DNA from: Entamoeba invadens IP1
Taxonomy: Eukaryota > Evosea > Mastigamoebida > Endamoebidae
DNA length: 64,000 bases
Direction: 5' to 3'
Assembly (NCBI RefSeq): GCF_000330505.1
Contig: NW_004440445.1
Location: forward strand, 298,646 to 362,645
Shown: positions 20,329-31,200 of the stretch, in pieces
Numbering within the stretch: position 1 is the first letter of the stretch
How the letters are laid out: each line of letters starts with the position of its first letter
The notes under the pieces: generated by a model
What the model was told of the DNA's origin: nothing
The model's input: the letters and a program-made list of their open reading frames with translations, nothing else
The model's database searches: none
Program-made: the position numbers and the translations under genes

Positions 20329-20908
20329 CGAAATGATTTTAATTATTTGAGTTTATTTCAGATGGATTTAATTATAAAAATATTTATTATAATTACAAAT
20401 AAGTGTTTTTCAATTAAATAATTCATTATTTTTTTATCAAAATAGAATAGATGATAATGAAAGTTATAGAACTTAGAATATAAGAATTGGAGCACATGTA
20501 TTAATTAAATTTATTAACAATACATATTGAATTAACTTTATTAGTAAATTAATATAATTCACAAGTAGATTGAATAATTATTATGATTAAATTTTTACAA
20601 TTTAATGTGTATTTCATTCGACTAATTTTTAAGTTATCTTTTTTTTTGTAAAAAATCAAACAAATTATTAACTAGAAAAAATTCAAGAACGAATACCCAA
20701 CAGTATTAAAAAAATATATTACAACATTTTTTTAAAACAAAGGCTATCACTTTCATACCTTTTAGTTTTTTCATATTGACAGACTTTCTCAAAAAATATA
20801 TTTTTCAGATTACCAGTTGAAAGAATTGAATTACAAAAAGTGACTTAGTATTTAGAAATGAACTTAACTAAAATGATAAAATCAGTAAATATTACTTCGT
20901 AAACAACT
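20329..20908. other. AT-rich spacer
   Basis: About 580 bp between the start of the TBC gene and the end of the LisH gene, both minus strand. Nothing recognised. Confidence 0.45.
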
Positions 20909-21436
20909 TTATTCAGATGCCTCTTTCTTCGAAGCTTTTGACTTCTTTTCTTTCTTCTTGTCATCGTCAGCTTTTTTCACAGACTTTCTTGGCTTTTTCT
21001 CTTCCTTCTCTTCTTCTTTCTTGGTTGTCTTTTTTGACTTCTTTTCCTTCTTCTCGTCATCTTCCTTCACGTGTTCTTCCCCTTCCTTCTCAGTTTTCTT
21101 TGACGTTTTCTTCTTCTTTGGTGCCTCTTTTTTTTCTTCCTCGTCCTTTTTCTCCTCCTTATCTTTTTTGGTGGTTTTCTTCTTCTTTGGGGCTTCTTCT
21201 TTTTTCTCCTCTTCTTGTTTTTCTTCCTCCTTTTCTTCTTTCTTTGTGGTCTTCTTTGGTGTCTTCTTAACAGGCTCCTTTTTGGCTTCTGCAGTAACTG
21301 GCTTCTTGTCATCACTCAGCTCATCCTTCTCAAAGGTGACGTCCTTGATCTTGGCTTCTTTCTTCAACGCCTCAGCTGATGCTTTGAAACCGTGCTCCAA
21401 AAGGTAAAGGTAAACTTTCTTGTCAGTCTCTGCCAT
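20909..21436 (-). CDS. LisH-domain, Lys/Glu-rich low-complexity protein
   Basis: 175 residues. The first ~35 (DKKVYLYLLEHGFKASAEAL) form a LisH-type dimerisation helix pair. The remainder is a long, highly charged tract of Lys/Glu with KKTTKK and KKEEK repeats, ending in SKASKKEASE. This layout resembles a short version of Nopp140/SRP40-type nucleolar proteins, which also carry an N-terminal LisH followed by acidic/basic low complexity. Several Ser/Thr next to acidic residues could be CK2 sites. The nucleolar or chromatin role is inference. The charged tract is encoded by near-repetitive AAG/GAA codons. Confidence 0.72.
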   Translation of the reverse strand: MAETDKKVYLYLLEHGFKASAEALKKEAKIKDVTFEKDELSDDKKPVTAEAKKEPVKKTPKKTTKKEEKEEEKQEEEKKEEAPKKKKTTKKDKEEKKDEEEKKEAPKKKKTSKKTEKEGEEHVKEDDEKKEKKSKKTTKKEEEKEEKKPRKSVKKADDDKKKEKKSKASKKEASE

Positions 21437-22450
21437 AATCTTTGTTTTGCACTTTTTTCAGTTTCTTTTATATGCCAAACTCCAATACATTTCAACATCT
21501 GAGGGTTCTGTTTGTTTTGAAAGGAAAGATGAATATTGTTTAAACAAAAATGTATTGCATTAGAGGACATTTTTGTGTAAGATTTTTTGAAGATTTTTGG
21601 AGGGTTTATCAATTAATGAGATCAGACTTACTTTTTATCTTTTCGTGTGGTGTCTCAATTGCTTGATTATTTATTTTTGCTTTATTTTGTGTCTTTTTTT
21701 TCCTTTTTCAAGGTATCTGGTATTCCTTTTTTTTCTCTTTTCAACTTCTGTGTTTGTATGTTATCTGGTTCTTTTTTCACAGAAAAAATTTCAACTCAGA
21801 TTGACTTTTATACCTTTGAAAAAAAAATAGTATACCAGTTATGACTCGAATACTATGGTGTTCACAAAAAAGCCTTTCCCTGAATACCTTCAAATTTTTT
21901 CATAAATGAAAATGAATAAAAAACAAAGAGAATGATATAGAAAAATGAAACAAAGTAAATTTACTTGGTCTTCAAAAAAATTTTTATTTTGAAAAGTATA
22001 AGAATAAGCAAAAAATAATTACTAAGTATTGAATAAAAACAACATTTACATATGAAATAAAAAATATTTGGTGTTCAGTAATAAATATTATTTTTTTACA
22101 AAAAAAATTCAATGAAGTAAAACTCTAAACAATTGTGTCGAATTTATTTAAGAATTTGGTTATAAATTATTTATACTGAAAACTTTATTTTGTAAAATAT
22201 ATTCTCGAATTTATTACAAAACACAACACCACATTATGAACTTAAAAAAACACTTTATAGTTCCATTCCATGTTAAAATACTCAAAAGACTCATAACAAT
22301 AGAAATGTTATTCACAACATTTTTCTTTTCACCTTTTTTAAAGTACATAGTATAACCTGTTAACTAGTGTCTCTAGTAAAATACTTATCTCTGAACTAAA
22401 CAACCAACCTAAATAAAGAAAATAGAACCCTCAAACTTCAAACTTCAAAA
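21437..22450. other. Divergent promoter region
   Basis: About 1 kb between the divergent LisH and TLDc-like genes. Two plus-strand frames near 21597-21844 are Phe/Leu/Tyr-rich, have spacer composition and were not accepted. No other element recognised. Confidence 0.45.
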
Positions 22451-23470
22451 ATGTCGTCTCGCATCGAGCGCGTGGAAAAACTTCTTTTAAGAGCTTTGCT
22501 CATTGTCACTCGTGAAGATGCTGTTCTGTTTAGTACAAGCAAATTCTCAGACCAGGAGACCGTCACTTACATCAAAGAAATGTTTACCATCAAGGATGGT
22601 GAGATTTTAGCAGTTTATAATTCAATTTCTAACAACTCCCTCCCATCAATACTTCCCTTAGAAAAGCTTGACCATCGGACTGCTTTCCTTTTGAAAAATG
22701 CCGGAATGACTCTTTTGAAAATCACACGCAAAGAATTCGAGACAATCCCAACCGAACGCTTTTTGGCCATTCGAAGTGCTTTACCCGTCACTGTAGAAGA
22801 GGATGAAGAGAAGAAACAACACGAAGAAGTCAAAGAGACTCGTCCAGAGAATGCATATGTTCCGCCCGCTCTTCGTAACTCGCCAAGCCCAACACAAAAA
22901 GTAAAGAAAGTCGTTGAAACTCCAAAGAAGGCACTTCCACCACAAGAGGAGTTACTTTCTCTTCCCACAAAAATGGAGTTAGATACCATTTTATTAACAA
23001 CTCAAGCAAAGTCACAGAATGTGACATACCAAATCACTGAAAAGGCAGGAAATTTCACTTCTCTGTTCAAAGAGATGAACAAAAAGACAAACTTCGTGTT
23101 GCTCTATAAATTGTTTTCTAATAACAACTTCGTCTCTTTCGCAACATTCCACAAACAAGCTCCAAAGGAACTTAACTCCGAAATTAATGACGGCGACGAA
23201 TATGTGTTCTCAGTCCACAACCCACCTTATAGTTCAGTTCCTATTAAAGCAAAACCATTCAAAAAGACGATGTGCATCACTGACGACTCGTTGAAACTCT
23301 TCAGTTTGGGGTCCTTTGAAAACGACTTCTCTATCACTCAAGCCGGAGGTCCTAACACACTCTTCGACTTCCCCGCTAAACTCCCGCCTTCACATATCAT
23401 CACTTTCAATAAGAAGCGCAAGTGCGACGCTAAGTGGGTCTCCATCTCTTTAATTGAACTCAAGGTATAG
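22451..23470 (+). CDS. TLDc-like domain protein
   Basis: 339 residues. The C-terminal ~140 residues resemble a TLDc domain: FVLLYKLFSNNNFVSFATFH, then DGDEYVFSVHNP, a central FSLGSFENDFSITQAGG segment and a terminal WVSISLIELKV, matching the order of strands and the final FxV-EIEVF-type strand of the domain. Many TLDc-like proteins are reported in Entamoeba. The N-terminal ~110 residues are helical and unrecognised. In between is a charged linker with ENAYVPPALRN, which resembles the YVPPxLR motif seen in some RNA-associated proteins. Possible roles are oxidative-stress or endolysosomal (V-ATPase-linked) functions as for other TLDc proteins. Assignment is by pattern only. Confidence 0.5.
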   Translation: MSSRIERVEKLLLRALLIVTREDAVLFSTSKFSDQETVTYIKEMFTIKDGEILAVYNSISNNSLPSILPLEKLDHRTAFLLKNAGMTLLKITRKEFETIPTERFLAIRSALPVTVEEDEEKKQHEEVKETRPENAYVPPALRNSPSPTQKVKKVVETPKKALPPQEELLSLPTKMELDTILLTTQAKSQNVTYQITEKAGNFTSLFKEMNKKTNFVLLYKLFSNNNFVSFATFHKQAPKELNSEINDGDEYVFSVHNPPYSSVPIKAKPFKKTMCITDDSLKLFSLGSFENDFSITQAGGPNTLFDFPAKLPPSHIITFNKKRKCDAKWVSISLIELKV

Positions 23471-23525
23471 TTAATTTAAAGTAAAAAGAACCATTTAAAT
23501 AGAAAATGTCTTATACAACACAAAA

Positions 23526-25367
23526 TTACACCTTCGACTTGCCCACCTCATTCTCAAACTCATTGTATATGAAAAGTGGCCATTGACACATGGGGATTTT
23601 ACGCTCTTTCACTTTTTGATTCAAAGTAGCGACGGACAGCGTCGTGTCTTCGAAGTCGGGATTTGCTAATTTAAGCGACACACAGATGCCATTGACGAGA
23701 AGATACATGTTGTTGTCTTCCACTTCGTCGGATGTGCTCTTTGTGTACTCTTCGATCCTATTTTCAAGCTGATGATGCTTGAATTCTAATGCCTTTTTTT
23801 CGTTCTCTAACTCGAATATGCGACTCTGAAGGGTTTGAACGATCAATGTCTTGTCATCAAGTGCTTTGGACATCACATTGGAATAATCCAAGTACTTCTT
23901 CTCACACTCTTCTATCTTTTTCTTTAACTCCACAGTCTCCTTCTTCAACTCTATGTTGTCTGAACTCAACTTTTCAATGTTGAAGGTTGGAGTGTCTTCA
24001 CTGTCCGATGACGAAGAAGAAGACGACGATGAGGAACTAACTTGAAAATCTTCAAACTCGTTGTGAATAACAACTTGGGGCTTCTCTACTGGAAAACTTT
24101 TAAGGACGGGCATTTGCTCGACAATCTCATTTTGACTTGGACCAATGATCTCCGACTTCACAAGTGTTGTCTCTTTCAACACAACAACACTCTTTTTTGC
24201 TTTCAATAATTTACTCGGACTTTTGTCTGGGGTGCGCGACTTCTTTGGAGTGCCAACTTTCTCTATTGGAGTCAGTGGTGTTGATTTTGAAACAAGACTT
24301 TGATCCGTTACCAAGTTTGTGGTAACAACGGAGTCTTTCGACTCCTTCTTCTGATGCGAAGAATCGATTGGAGTGCTGCTACTAATATTTGGCTCTGCGA
24401 ATGGGTTTGTGTTTTCCAGGTTTTCAAATTTAGGAGCGCTTTTATCCTGGGCAACTGTAACATCTGCAAAAGGGTTTGTCGAGTTCATATTTGGTGTTTC
24501 GCTTTGGCGAGCATGTTTAATTTCTTTCTGTATATCCACACCACTTTCTGTTGTTTGAGGCAAATTTTGTGTATCACTAAAGGGGTTTAAGGAATATTGA
24601 GGTGCAACGTCTAGTTTTGGTAACTGCTCTTTTAAGGGTTCAACTTGAGTGAAACCATTTGTATCAGCAAATGGATTTGTACTTGCCAAATTCGGTCCAA
24701 TACCATCTTGTTTTGTTTCGGACTTTTTCAGGTCTGTTTGTAGAACTGCCGGCAATTCTTGATTTTGTTTAATTTGGGGTTCCACTGTTAAATCAGCAAA
24801 AGGGTTTGTGCTTGCCAAGTTTGGTGTTTCTGATTTGATTTGATCACTTTGTTTAATGCTTTCATTTTGTGATACAGGTGGAGTGACATTTTTAGGAACT
24901 ACAAGTGGCACTTTTGTCGTCTTTTCGAACTTCTCGTTCTTCTCTTTCACCTTTTCAACATGCTTCTCTACTTTCTCAACTTTGTTTTTTGGCCCTTCTG
25001 TGACATCAAGTACTTTTTGAAAAAGGGATTTCTTTTCTTTGGAGTGTTTCTTATTACGCTTGTGTTTCAAATGATCGCAATAGTTTTGTAAGTCTTGTAA
25101 TTTGGTCTTATATTCAACTATTAAATTCTGTTCTTTTGATTCAAATAACAATTTCTCTTGTGCCAATACACTTTGTCTATTTAATGCTTGTACAAATTTG
25201 GCTTCAAGTTCTTCATAATCTTTAGTCTTTTTTGACATCTCTATTTGAATTGTTGTGAGTCTTGCATCGTAGTTATCTAACTGAACTGTCTCCACTTTTT
25301 TACGTAAAAAGGAAAGCTCTTCTTGTAAGTTGTGGACTTCAACCAACAGAGCTTCTGTTGGATCCAT
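23526..25367 (-). CDS. Coiled-coil protein with five NPF motifs, candidate endocytic adaptor
   Basis: 613 residues. An N-terminal coiled coil (about 5-110) is followed by a basic linker. A central disordered region holds five Asn-Pro-Phe motifs (near residues 188, 231, 261, 298 and 321), most within the repeated context STNPFAD. A 12-Ser run near 455-470 leads into a second coiled coil (about 475-560) and a short C-terminal tail. NPF is the classical ligand of EH domains (Eps15, EHD proteins). Several NPFs between coiled coils suggest a scaffold in endocytosis or recycling. The gene overlaps nothing and converges with the TLDc-like gene, 55 bp apart. Confidence 0.65.
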   Translation of the reverse strand: MDPTEALLVEVHNLQEELSFLRKKVETVQLDNYDARLTTIQIEMSKKTKDYEELEAKFVQALNRQSVLAQEKLLFESKEQNLIVEYKTKLQDLQNYCDHLKHKRNKKHSKEKKSLFQKVLDVTEGPKNKVEKVEKHVEKVKEKNEKFEKTTKVPLVVPKNVTPPVSQNESIKQSDQIKSETPNLASTNPFADLTVEPQIKQNQELPAVLQTDLKKSETKQDGIGPNLASTNPFADTNGFTQVEPLKEQLPKLDVAPQYSLNPFSDTQNLPQTTESGVDIQKEIKHARQSETPNMNSTNPFADVTVAQDKSAPKFENLENTNPFAEPNISSSTPIDSSHQKKESKDSVVTTNLVTDQSLVSKSTPLTPIEKVGTPKKSRTPDKSPSKLLKAKKSVVVLKETTLVKSEIIGPSQNEIVEQMPVLKSFPVEKPQVVIHNEFEDFQVSSSSSSSSSSSDSEDTPTFNIEKLSSDNIELKKETVELKKKIEECEKKYLDYSNVMSKALDDKTLIVQTLQSRIFELENEKKALEFKHHQLENRIEEYTKSTSDEVEDNNMYLLVNGICVSLKLANPDFEDTTLSVATLNQKVKERKIPMCQWPLFIYNEFENEVGKSKV

Positions 25368-26283
25368 TACACGAAAATCAAAATTTTGAGTTCATTTCTT
25401 CAAATATTAAGTTTACTATGTTCTTAATAAGATATTTATATGTTTCAAGAATGTATTCATTAGTAAATAATAATAATTTTATTATATTTAATAATTTATA
25501 AATATAAATATTTTACGATAATATAAAGGATTAGAAATTATTATTGTGTGATTTCAATTAAATAATAAATTTAATTATTAATAATGTTGTCTTAATTTTT
25601 ATTATATTTGAACCAAAATATTCAATAATTAAAACAATAATATAAATTTATAACAAATAAGTTTTTTATTATAAATCAATAACAAGTTAATATTTAGAAA
25701 CAAATAATAAAATTTATTATATTTTATAATTATTATTTGTTAATTATTTAATTACGTCAAAATTAAGTAATTAAATTAATTTAGATTATAGTAATCAAAA
25801 AACAATAAATTAACTTCATCAAACTAAACACATTTTTAAACATATTTGTTTTATAATAATAATACTTATTTATAATTAATTAGTTTGACAATGAACAAAC
25901 AACACACAAACATGTCCTCATAACTGAAAAATGAATACGTCAAAACCAAATCAAACGACATTAGAAAGAGAGCAAAACTACAGGATTTCTTTCGACTTTT
26001 TTCCAACTTGTTTTTGTGGATAATCTGCGAGAACTACGAATTCGAAACCTGCATCTAATAATTAATGTATGGTGTTGCTTTTTTGTTTAACTTTTGAAAA
26101 AGTGTGAGAGAGTAAAAAAATGAATAAAAAGTCCCACAAAAATGCGATGGAAATGGTCTTTTTCCCTCAAAAAAAAAAGAATAAGAAAATTTGGAGAAAA
26201 ATAAAATCCCTAGTGACACACATCCACGTGTATGAACGTAGTTTCTAATATAAAAACCTCAAAGACAAAAACGAAAAACAGAG
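25368..26283. other. Divergent promoter region upstream of enolase
   Basis: About 915 bp. The left two thirds are almost pure A/T. The right third, closer to enolase, contains G/C-richer patches, including an E-box-like CACGTG at 26225-26230 and the enolase core promoter annotated separately. Confidence 0.5.
26225..26256 (+). promoter_or_regulatory. Putative enolase core promoter (CACGTG, GAAC, TATA)
   Basis: CACGTG at 26225-26230, GAAC at 26234-26237 and TATAAAAA at 26249-26256, with the enolase ATG 28 nt beyond the TATA-like box. GAAC and a TATA-like box are the described core elements of Entamoeba promoters, and the close spacing to the ATG fits their very short leaders. Confidence 0.5.
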
Positions 26284-27591
26284 ATGTCTACCATTCTTAC
26301 TGTTCACGCTCGTGAGATTTTCGACTCAAGAGGCAATCCAACCATCGAGGTTGAGATCACCACCGACAATGGACTTTTCAGATCAGCTGTCCCATCTGGA
26401 GCTTCTACTGGTGTCCACGAAGCTGTTGAATTGAGAGACGGAGATAAGGCCAGATTTGGAGGAAAGGGTGTTTTGAAGGCTGTTGAGAACGTGAACAAGG
26501 TTCTTGCTCCAGCTTTGATTGGAAAGAATGTTTTGAACCAGACTGAACTCGACGAGATGATGATCAAGCTCGACGGAACTGAGAACAAGGGCAAGTTGGG
26601 TGCTAATGCTATCCTCGGATGCTCAATGTGCATTTGCAGAGCTGCTGCTTCATTCAAGAAGCTCCCATTGTACAAGTACTTGAACGAATTGACCAACCAC
26701 AAGGAAATGAGCATGCCAGTCCCATGCTTCAATGTCATCAATGGTGGTGCTCATGCCGGTAATGCCCTTGCCATGCAAGAGTTCATGATCTGCCCAACTG
26801 GTGCTACTAACTTCCATGAAGCTATGAGAATGGCTGCTGAGACATACCAATGCCTTAAGGTCGTTATTAAGGCTAAATACGGACAAGATGCTACCAACGT
26901 TGGAGATGAAGGAGGATTCGCACCAAACGTCTCAGGCGCTCGTGAAGCTCTTGACTTGTTGACTGAAGCCATTGCCAAGGCTGGTTACACTGGAAAGATT
27001 GAAATTGCTATGGACTGTGCTGCTTCTGAATTCTACAAGGACGGAAAGTATGACCTTGGAAAGAAGATCCCAGCTGAAAAGAAGGACGCTTCTTTGGTCA
27101 AGGACGTCGACAGCCTTATTGCTGAATACGTCGACTACGGAGCTAAATACCCACTCGCTTCCATTGAAGATCCATTCGATGAGGATGACTGGGCTGCTTG
27201 GAACAAATTCACAACTGAGCACGGCAAGTTCCAAATTGTCGGTGATGACTTGTTGGTCACCAACCCAAAGAGAGTCCAAATGGCCATTGAGAAGAAGGCT
27301 TGCAACTCAGTTTTGATTAAGGTCAATCAAATCGGTACCTTGACTGAAACCTTCAAGACTATCGCTATGGCTCAAGAGAGAGGATGGGGTGTCATGGTCT
27401 CACACAGATCCGGTGAAACTGAAGATACCTTCATTGCTGACTTGGTCGTCGGCTTGAACTGCAAACAGATTAAGACTGGTGCTCCATGCAGATCTGAGAG
27501 ACTTTGCAAGTACAATCAGTTGATGAGAATCGAAGAAGAACTCGACGCCAAGATCCCATACGCCGGTCACAACTGGAGAGGAAGCGCTTAA
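26284..27591 (+). CDS. Enolase (2-phosphoglycerate hydratase)
   Basis: 435 residues, the usual enolase length. The family features are all present: the [10 protein letters not shown] loop near residue 40, the metal-binding segments ending in [10 protein letters not shown] and [10 protein letters not shown], the catalytic Lys in LIKVNQIGT, the SHRSGET loop and the C-terminal [20 protein letters not shown]. It converts 2-phosphoglycerate to phosphoenolpyruvate in cytosolic glycolysis, the main ATP route in these amitochondriate amoebae. Codon use is strongly biased to AAG, GGA, CCA and GCT, as expected for a highly expressed gene and unlike its neighbours. No intron. Confidence 0.98.
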   Translation: MSTILTVHAREIFDSRGNPTIEVEITTDNGLFRSAVPSGASTGVHEAVELRDGDKARFGGKGVLKAVENVNKVLAPALIGKNVLNQTELDEMMIKLDGTENKGKLGANAILGCSMCICRAAASFKKLPLYKYLNELTNHKEMSMPVPCFNVINGGAHAGNALAMQEFMICPTGATNFHEAMRMAAETYQCLKVVIKAKYGQDATNVGDEGGFAPNVSGAREALDLLTEAIAKAGYTGKIEIAMDCAASEFYKDGKYDLGKKIPAEKKDASLVKDVDSLIAEYVDYGAKYPLASIEDPFDEDDWAAWNKFTTEHGKFQIVGDDLLVTNPKRVQMAIEKKACNSVLIKVNQIGTLTETFKTIAMAQERGWGVMVSHRSGETEDTFIADLVVGLNCKQIKTGAPCRSERLCKYNQLMRIEEELDAKIPYAGHNWRGSA

Positions 27592-28218
27592 GTTAATTTA
27601 AACCTTTCGTTGGTCTTTATTATTTATTACTCTTTTATAGTATTTTTACTATATATAAATAGGTTATTATTCAATAATTAGTGGAATTGTTGGAAAGGAA
27701 CCATTATGATAAGATTAATTATTTTTTATAATAATAATAAACAACCATTTATCATTAATTTCTATCTTTATTATTATTCAAATTGATAAAACGAGCCGAA
27801 CAAAGAATTCAATTTTGATATCGAGACGCCTTTATTTGAAATTAAATCCCAATTTTGTACACAAAAGCATGAAAGTTGCAACTACAATTATCTCACTTTG
27901 TGATACACATTGACACCTTCATGGAAATTGATTCAAGTCATTGGCGAATAAAAAATCAAAAATTTTGAATTTTTTTTAGTTTTGTATTTATGTTTTTTAA
28001 ATAATACAAAATGGTTTTAAAATTATTGCAATAAATTTAATATTTTACTATAATCTGCAAACAAGACTGCTTTTTTCAAAAAAGTCTCATAGTTATTAGA
28101 ATAAAACTCTAATAATTATTATTATTTTAATTAAAATTTTAGAAATTGTCATATGAAACTATATTGTTTACCAAAATTACTAGTATAATATAACTATCTT
28201 AAACAACTAACAACTGAA
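27592..28218. other. Spacer between convergent genes
   Basis: About 630 bp between the 3' ends of enolase and the receptor kinase. AT-rich; presumably two 3' ends. No feature recognised. Confidence 0.45.
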
Positions 28219-31200
28219 TTAAAATTTACTATATCCTTCCTTTGTTTTGTTGACAAAATTGTCAATAGTAAGTCTGTCGACTGGCTCTTGTTCCCAAGAC
28301 TGCGAAATAATACTGTAAACCCAGTCGGGCATACTGCTTGGCTTAGGGAGTCGTTTCCCCTCAATTACAAAGTTGGCGATGTGCCATGGGAATTTGAAAT
28401 CGGAGACTGGGTATGGGGTTATCCACGTGTATCCCTCATAAAAACTGACTGCTAATGAGAATACGTCGCACGGCATCTTGTATTTTTGTTGGTCCATAAC
28501 TTCTGGAGCCATATACATCTATTTGTCACTTGAATAGTTTATTATATTATTATTGTATTATAAGAAGAAAACAAACAGGAGTTCCAACTCCTTTGGTGAA
28601 GGTGATATTTGTCATCAGTAAGTTGATGTTTCTGCTTGATCCGAAGTCCGTCAGCTTTGCGTTGACATCCACCCCATCGTTCATTGAAGTCACTAAAATA
28701 TTGTCTGGCTTGATGTCTCTGTGAATGATTCCATTTGAGTGTAAATACTCGAGACCATACGCTGCATCCAATATGAACTTCACTCGCAACTTTTCATTTG
28801 GCATTTTATCTTCTTTGATCTTATGAATGCAGTCTTGAAGACTTCCAAACTCAGCAAATTCGGTGACCATACAATACTTATTAGGTATCAACACAGCACC
28901 ATAGAAGTGGACTATGTGGTTTTCTCTGAATTTGTCCAACATGGAGACTTCCTTCATGAACTCATCAAGCGAATCATCGTCACAAGAAAAGTTTTTCATC
29001 TGTTTCACCGCAACGGAATTTCCTCTGAAAACTCCTTTGAACACAATACCAAACGCTCCTTCACCAACTTGTTTTTCAAGCTCGATTTCTCCATAGTCCA
29101 AATGTGTTGTAATTTCAGTCTCAAAGGCTATTTTAATATCAAAGTGGAAGTCTTTTGTTTTGCCCATTTGACAATACACTAACTTGACTGTGTCATCAAC
29201 TTTACACGAACAATAAGGATTCACTGTCATGGTAAATTCTACGGCTTCTCCCGGTCGAATGAAAGCTAGCTCTGGTTCACACTTAAGTTCATAGCGATCA
29301 GTCGAATCAGAACTTAAAGAAAATTGAGCCTTCACCACTTTTGTCCCTGAGTTGCCTACACATACTAAATCCTTTGTCTCTTTACATACCTCTACAGCTT
29401 CTTTCCCTTCAACTACAAAGTCGACGACTTGCTTGTTGACCATCAGATTTTTGTCGAGAGAAGTGAATATTATCGACGAATTGTCCATTTTAAATGAAGT
29501 CACTGATTGTTGCCTCTTTTTGTCTGCTTTATAACGAGTGACCTTGAAGACTATAATCACTATAATTACAAAGACTATAATGAGGATGATAAGAAATACT
29601 AATATCGGTATCACTATAACAACAGCATTAATGCGGAAATTGCATCCACTCCCATTGTCCTTTAATTTATAATTAAACTTACACTCCGAACACAAGCCAT
29701 TCGATGTGGAAATACAACCAACTACATTGGACATCGGTTGACACTGCCCTTCAACTAAGACATATCCCTCTTCACACATGCCACACGTATCGACAGAAAT
29801 GCAGTGCTTGCAATTATCAGAGCATTTGTAACACTCTTTATTTAAAGTGTATACACCATTCGCACATTTCAAACACCCACTGGAACTCTTAGTTTCACAG
29901 TACACCAACTCGTCTTGAGAAAGACACAAAGAAGTCGAAAGGGAATAGTAATAGCCAGAAATACACTCCTGACATACGTCATACCCTGTACACGAGGTAC
30001 AGTTATCGTGACACTTTAAACATTCTCGGTTCTCCTTGTAATACCCTATTTTACACCTCAAACAACCATCTAATTGATCTATATAGAAGTCACACTTCTG
30101 TAGAAATTCATCATTTTCAATACACTTCCCATTAACTAAATGACTGTTGGACTTGCAGGAATTGCAATGTGTCGAAGTAGTTGAACAAGTTAAACAAGTT
30201 GAGTCACATGGTTCACACTTGTTGTTTTGCAAGTAGGTCCCATCCACACATCTCAAACATCCAATAATTGTATCTTTTAAACACTCGTTATTAATTTCGT
30301 TTGAACAAGTGTTCGAATCTGTCAAATGTGAATCATTGTTACAAGCCAAACATGTGTCTTTATTGTAACATTTGTTACATGAAGTTCCACAAACTGAACA
30401 TGTCCCTTCTTTGATGTACGTTCCATTGACACATGATGTGCACCGACTATTTTGAATCAAATCACAATTGGTGTCTTCAACACACTTTCCATCTTGATTA
30501 AATATTTTGCCCGATTTACACTCAAGACATTTAAAAGAGTCGCACACCCGACATTCTCCATATGTTTCTGTACATGATACGCACATTTCGTTCTTAAAGA
30601 AATATCCCACAGAACACGAAACAATTGTATTTCCAATGACACCAGAGGCGTTGCTGTTTTTGATACACTGGTCGTTCGAAGATGAATACCCTTCTTCCCA
30701 ATTACACACTACACAAGTGTCCGAAGTCCCTTCACATGTCTTACATTGTGTGTCACACATAGAACACATGTTTGACCCAGTAGATGGGTACAAGAATCCT
30801 TCACATTTCCTACAGGTGTTTGCAAAATACAAACAATTCGTTGTATCGGGGGTCACTGTTATACATACGTCTCCTGATAAATAACTCCCCTCTTTGCACT
30901 TGAGACACTTCCCATCTCCACTCATACACTCTTCACAATTTTCTACATTACACTTTTCACACTTTGTTGATTGATTTGTGGTGTAATACCCACTATCACA
31001 AAGCGTGCAAATGACACTATTCTCTGTGGCTTCGGCTATTTGGCAATTTTCAATGTTCGAGTCGGAGCACACGCCATCTTTCAATACGGTCCCTGTGTTC
31101 GGTAGACAGTTCTTGCATGTTGTAACATCCCTTAAAGTAACGTACATTTGGCACACGTCCACATTTTTACCAACACTAAACGAATACTGTCCAACGCCTG

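Noticed and set aside
21597..21844. Two overlapping Phe/Leu-rich frames
   Set aside because: Translated AT-rich promoter sequence between divergent genes.
26304..27326. Several antisense frames under enolase
   Set aside because: Produced by the strong codon bias of enolase; no start context or domain.
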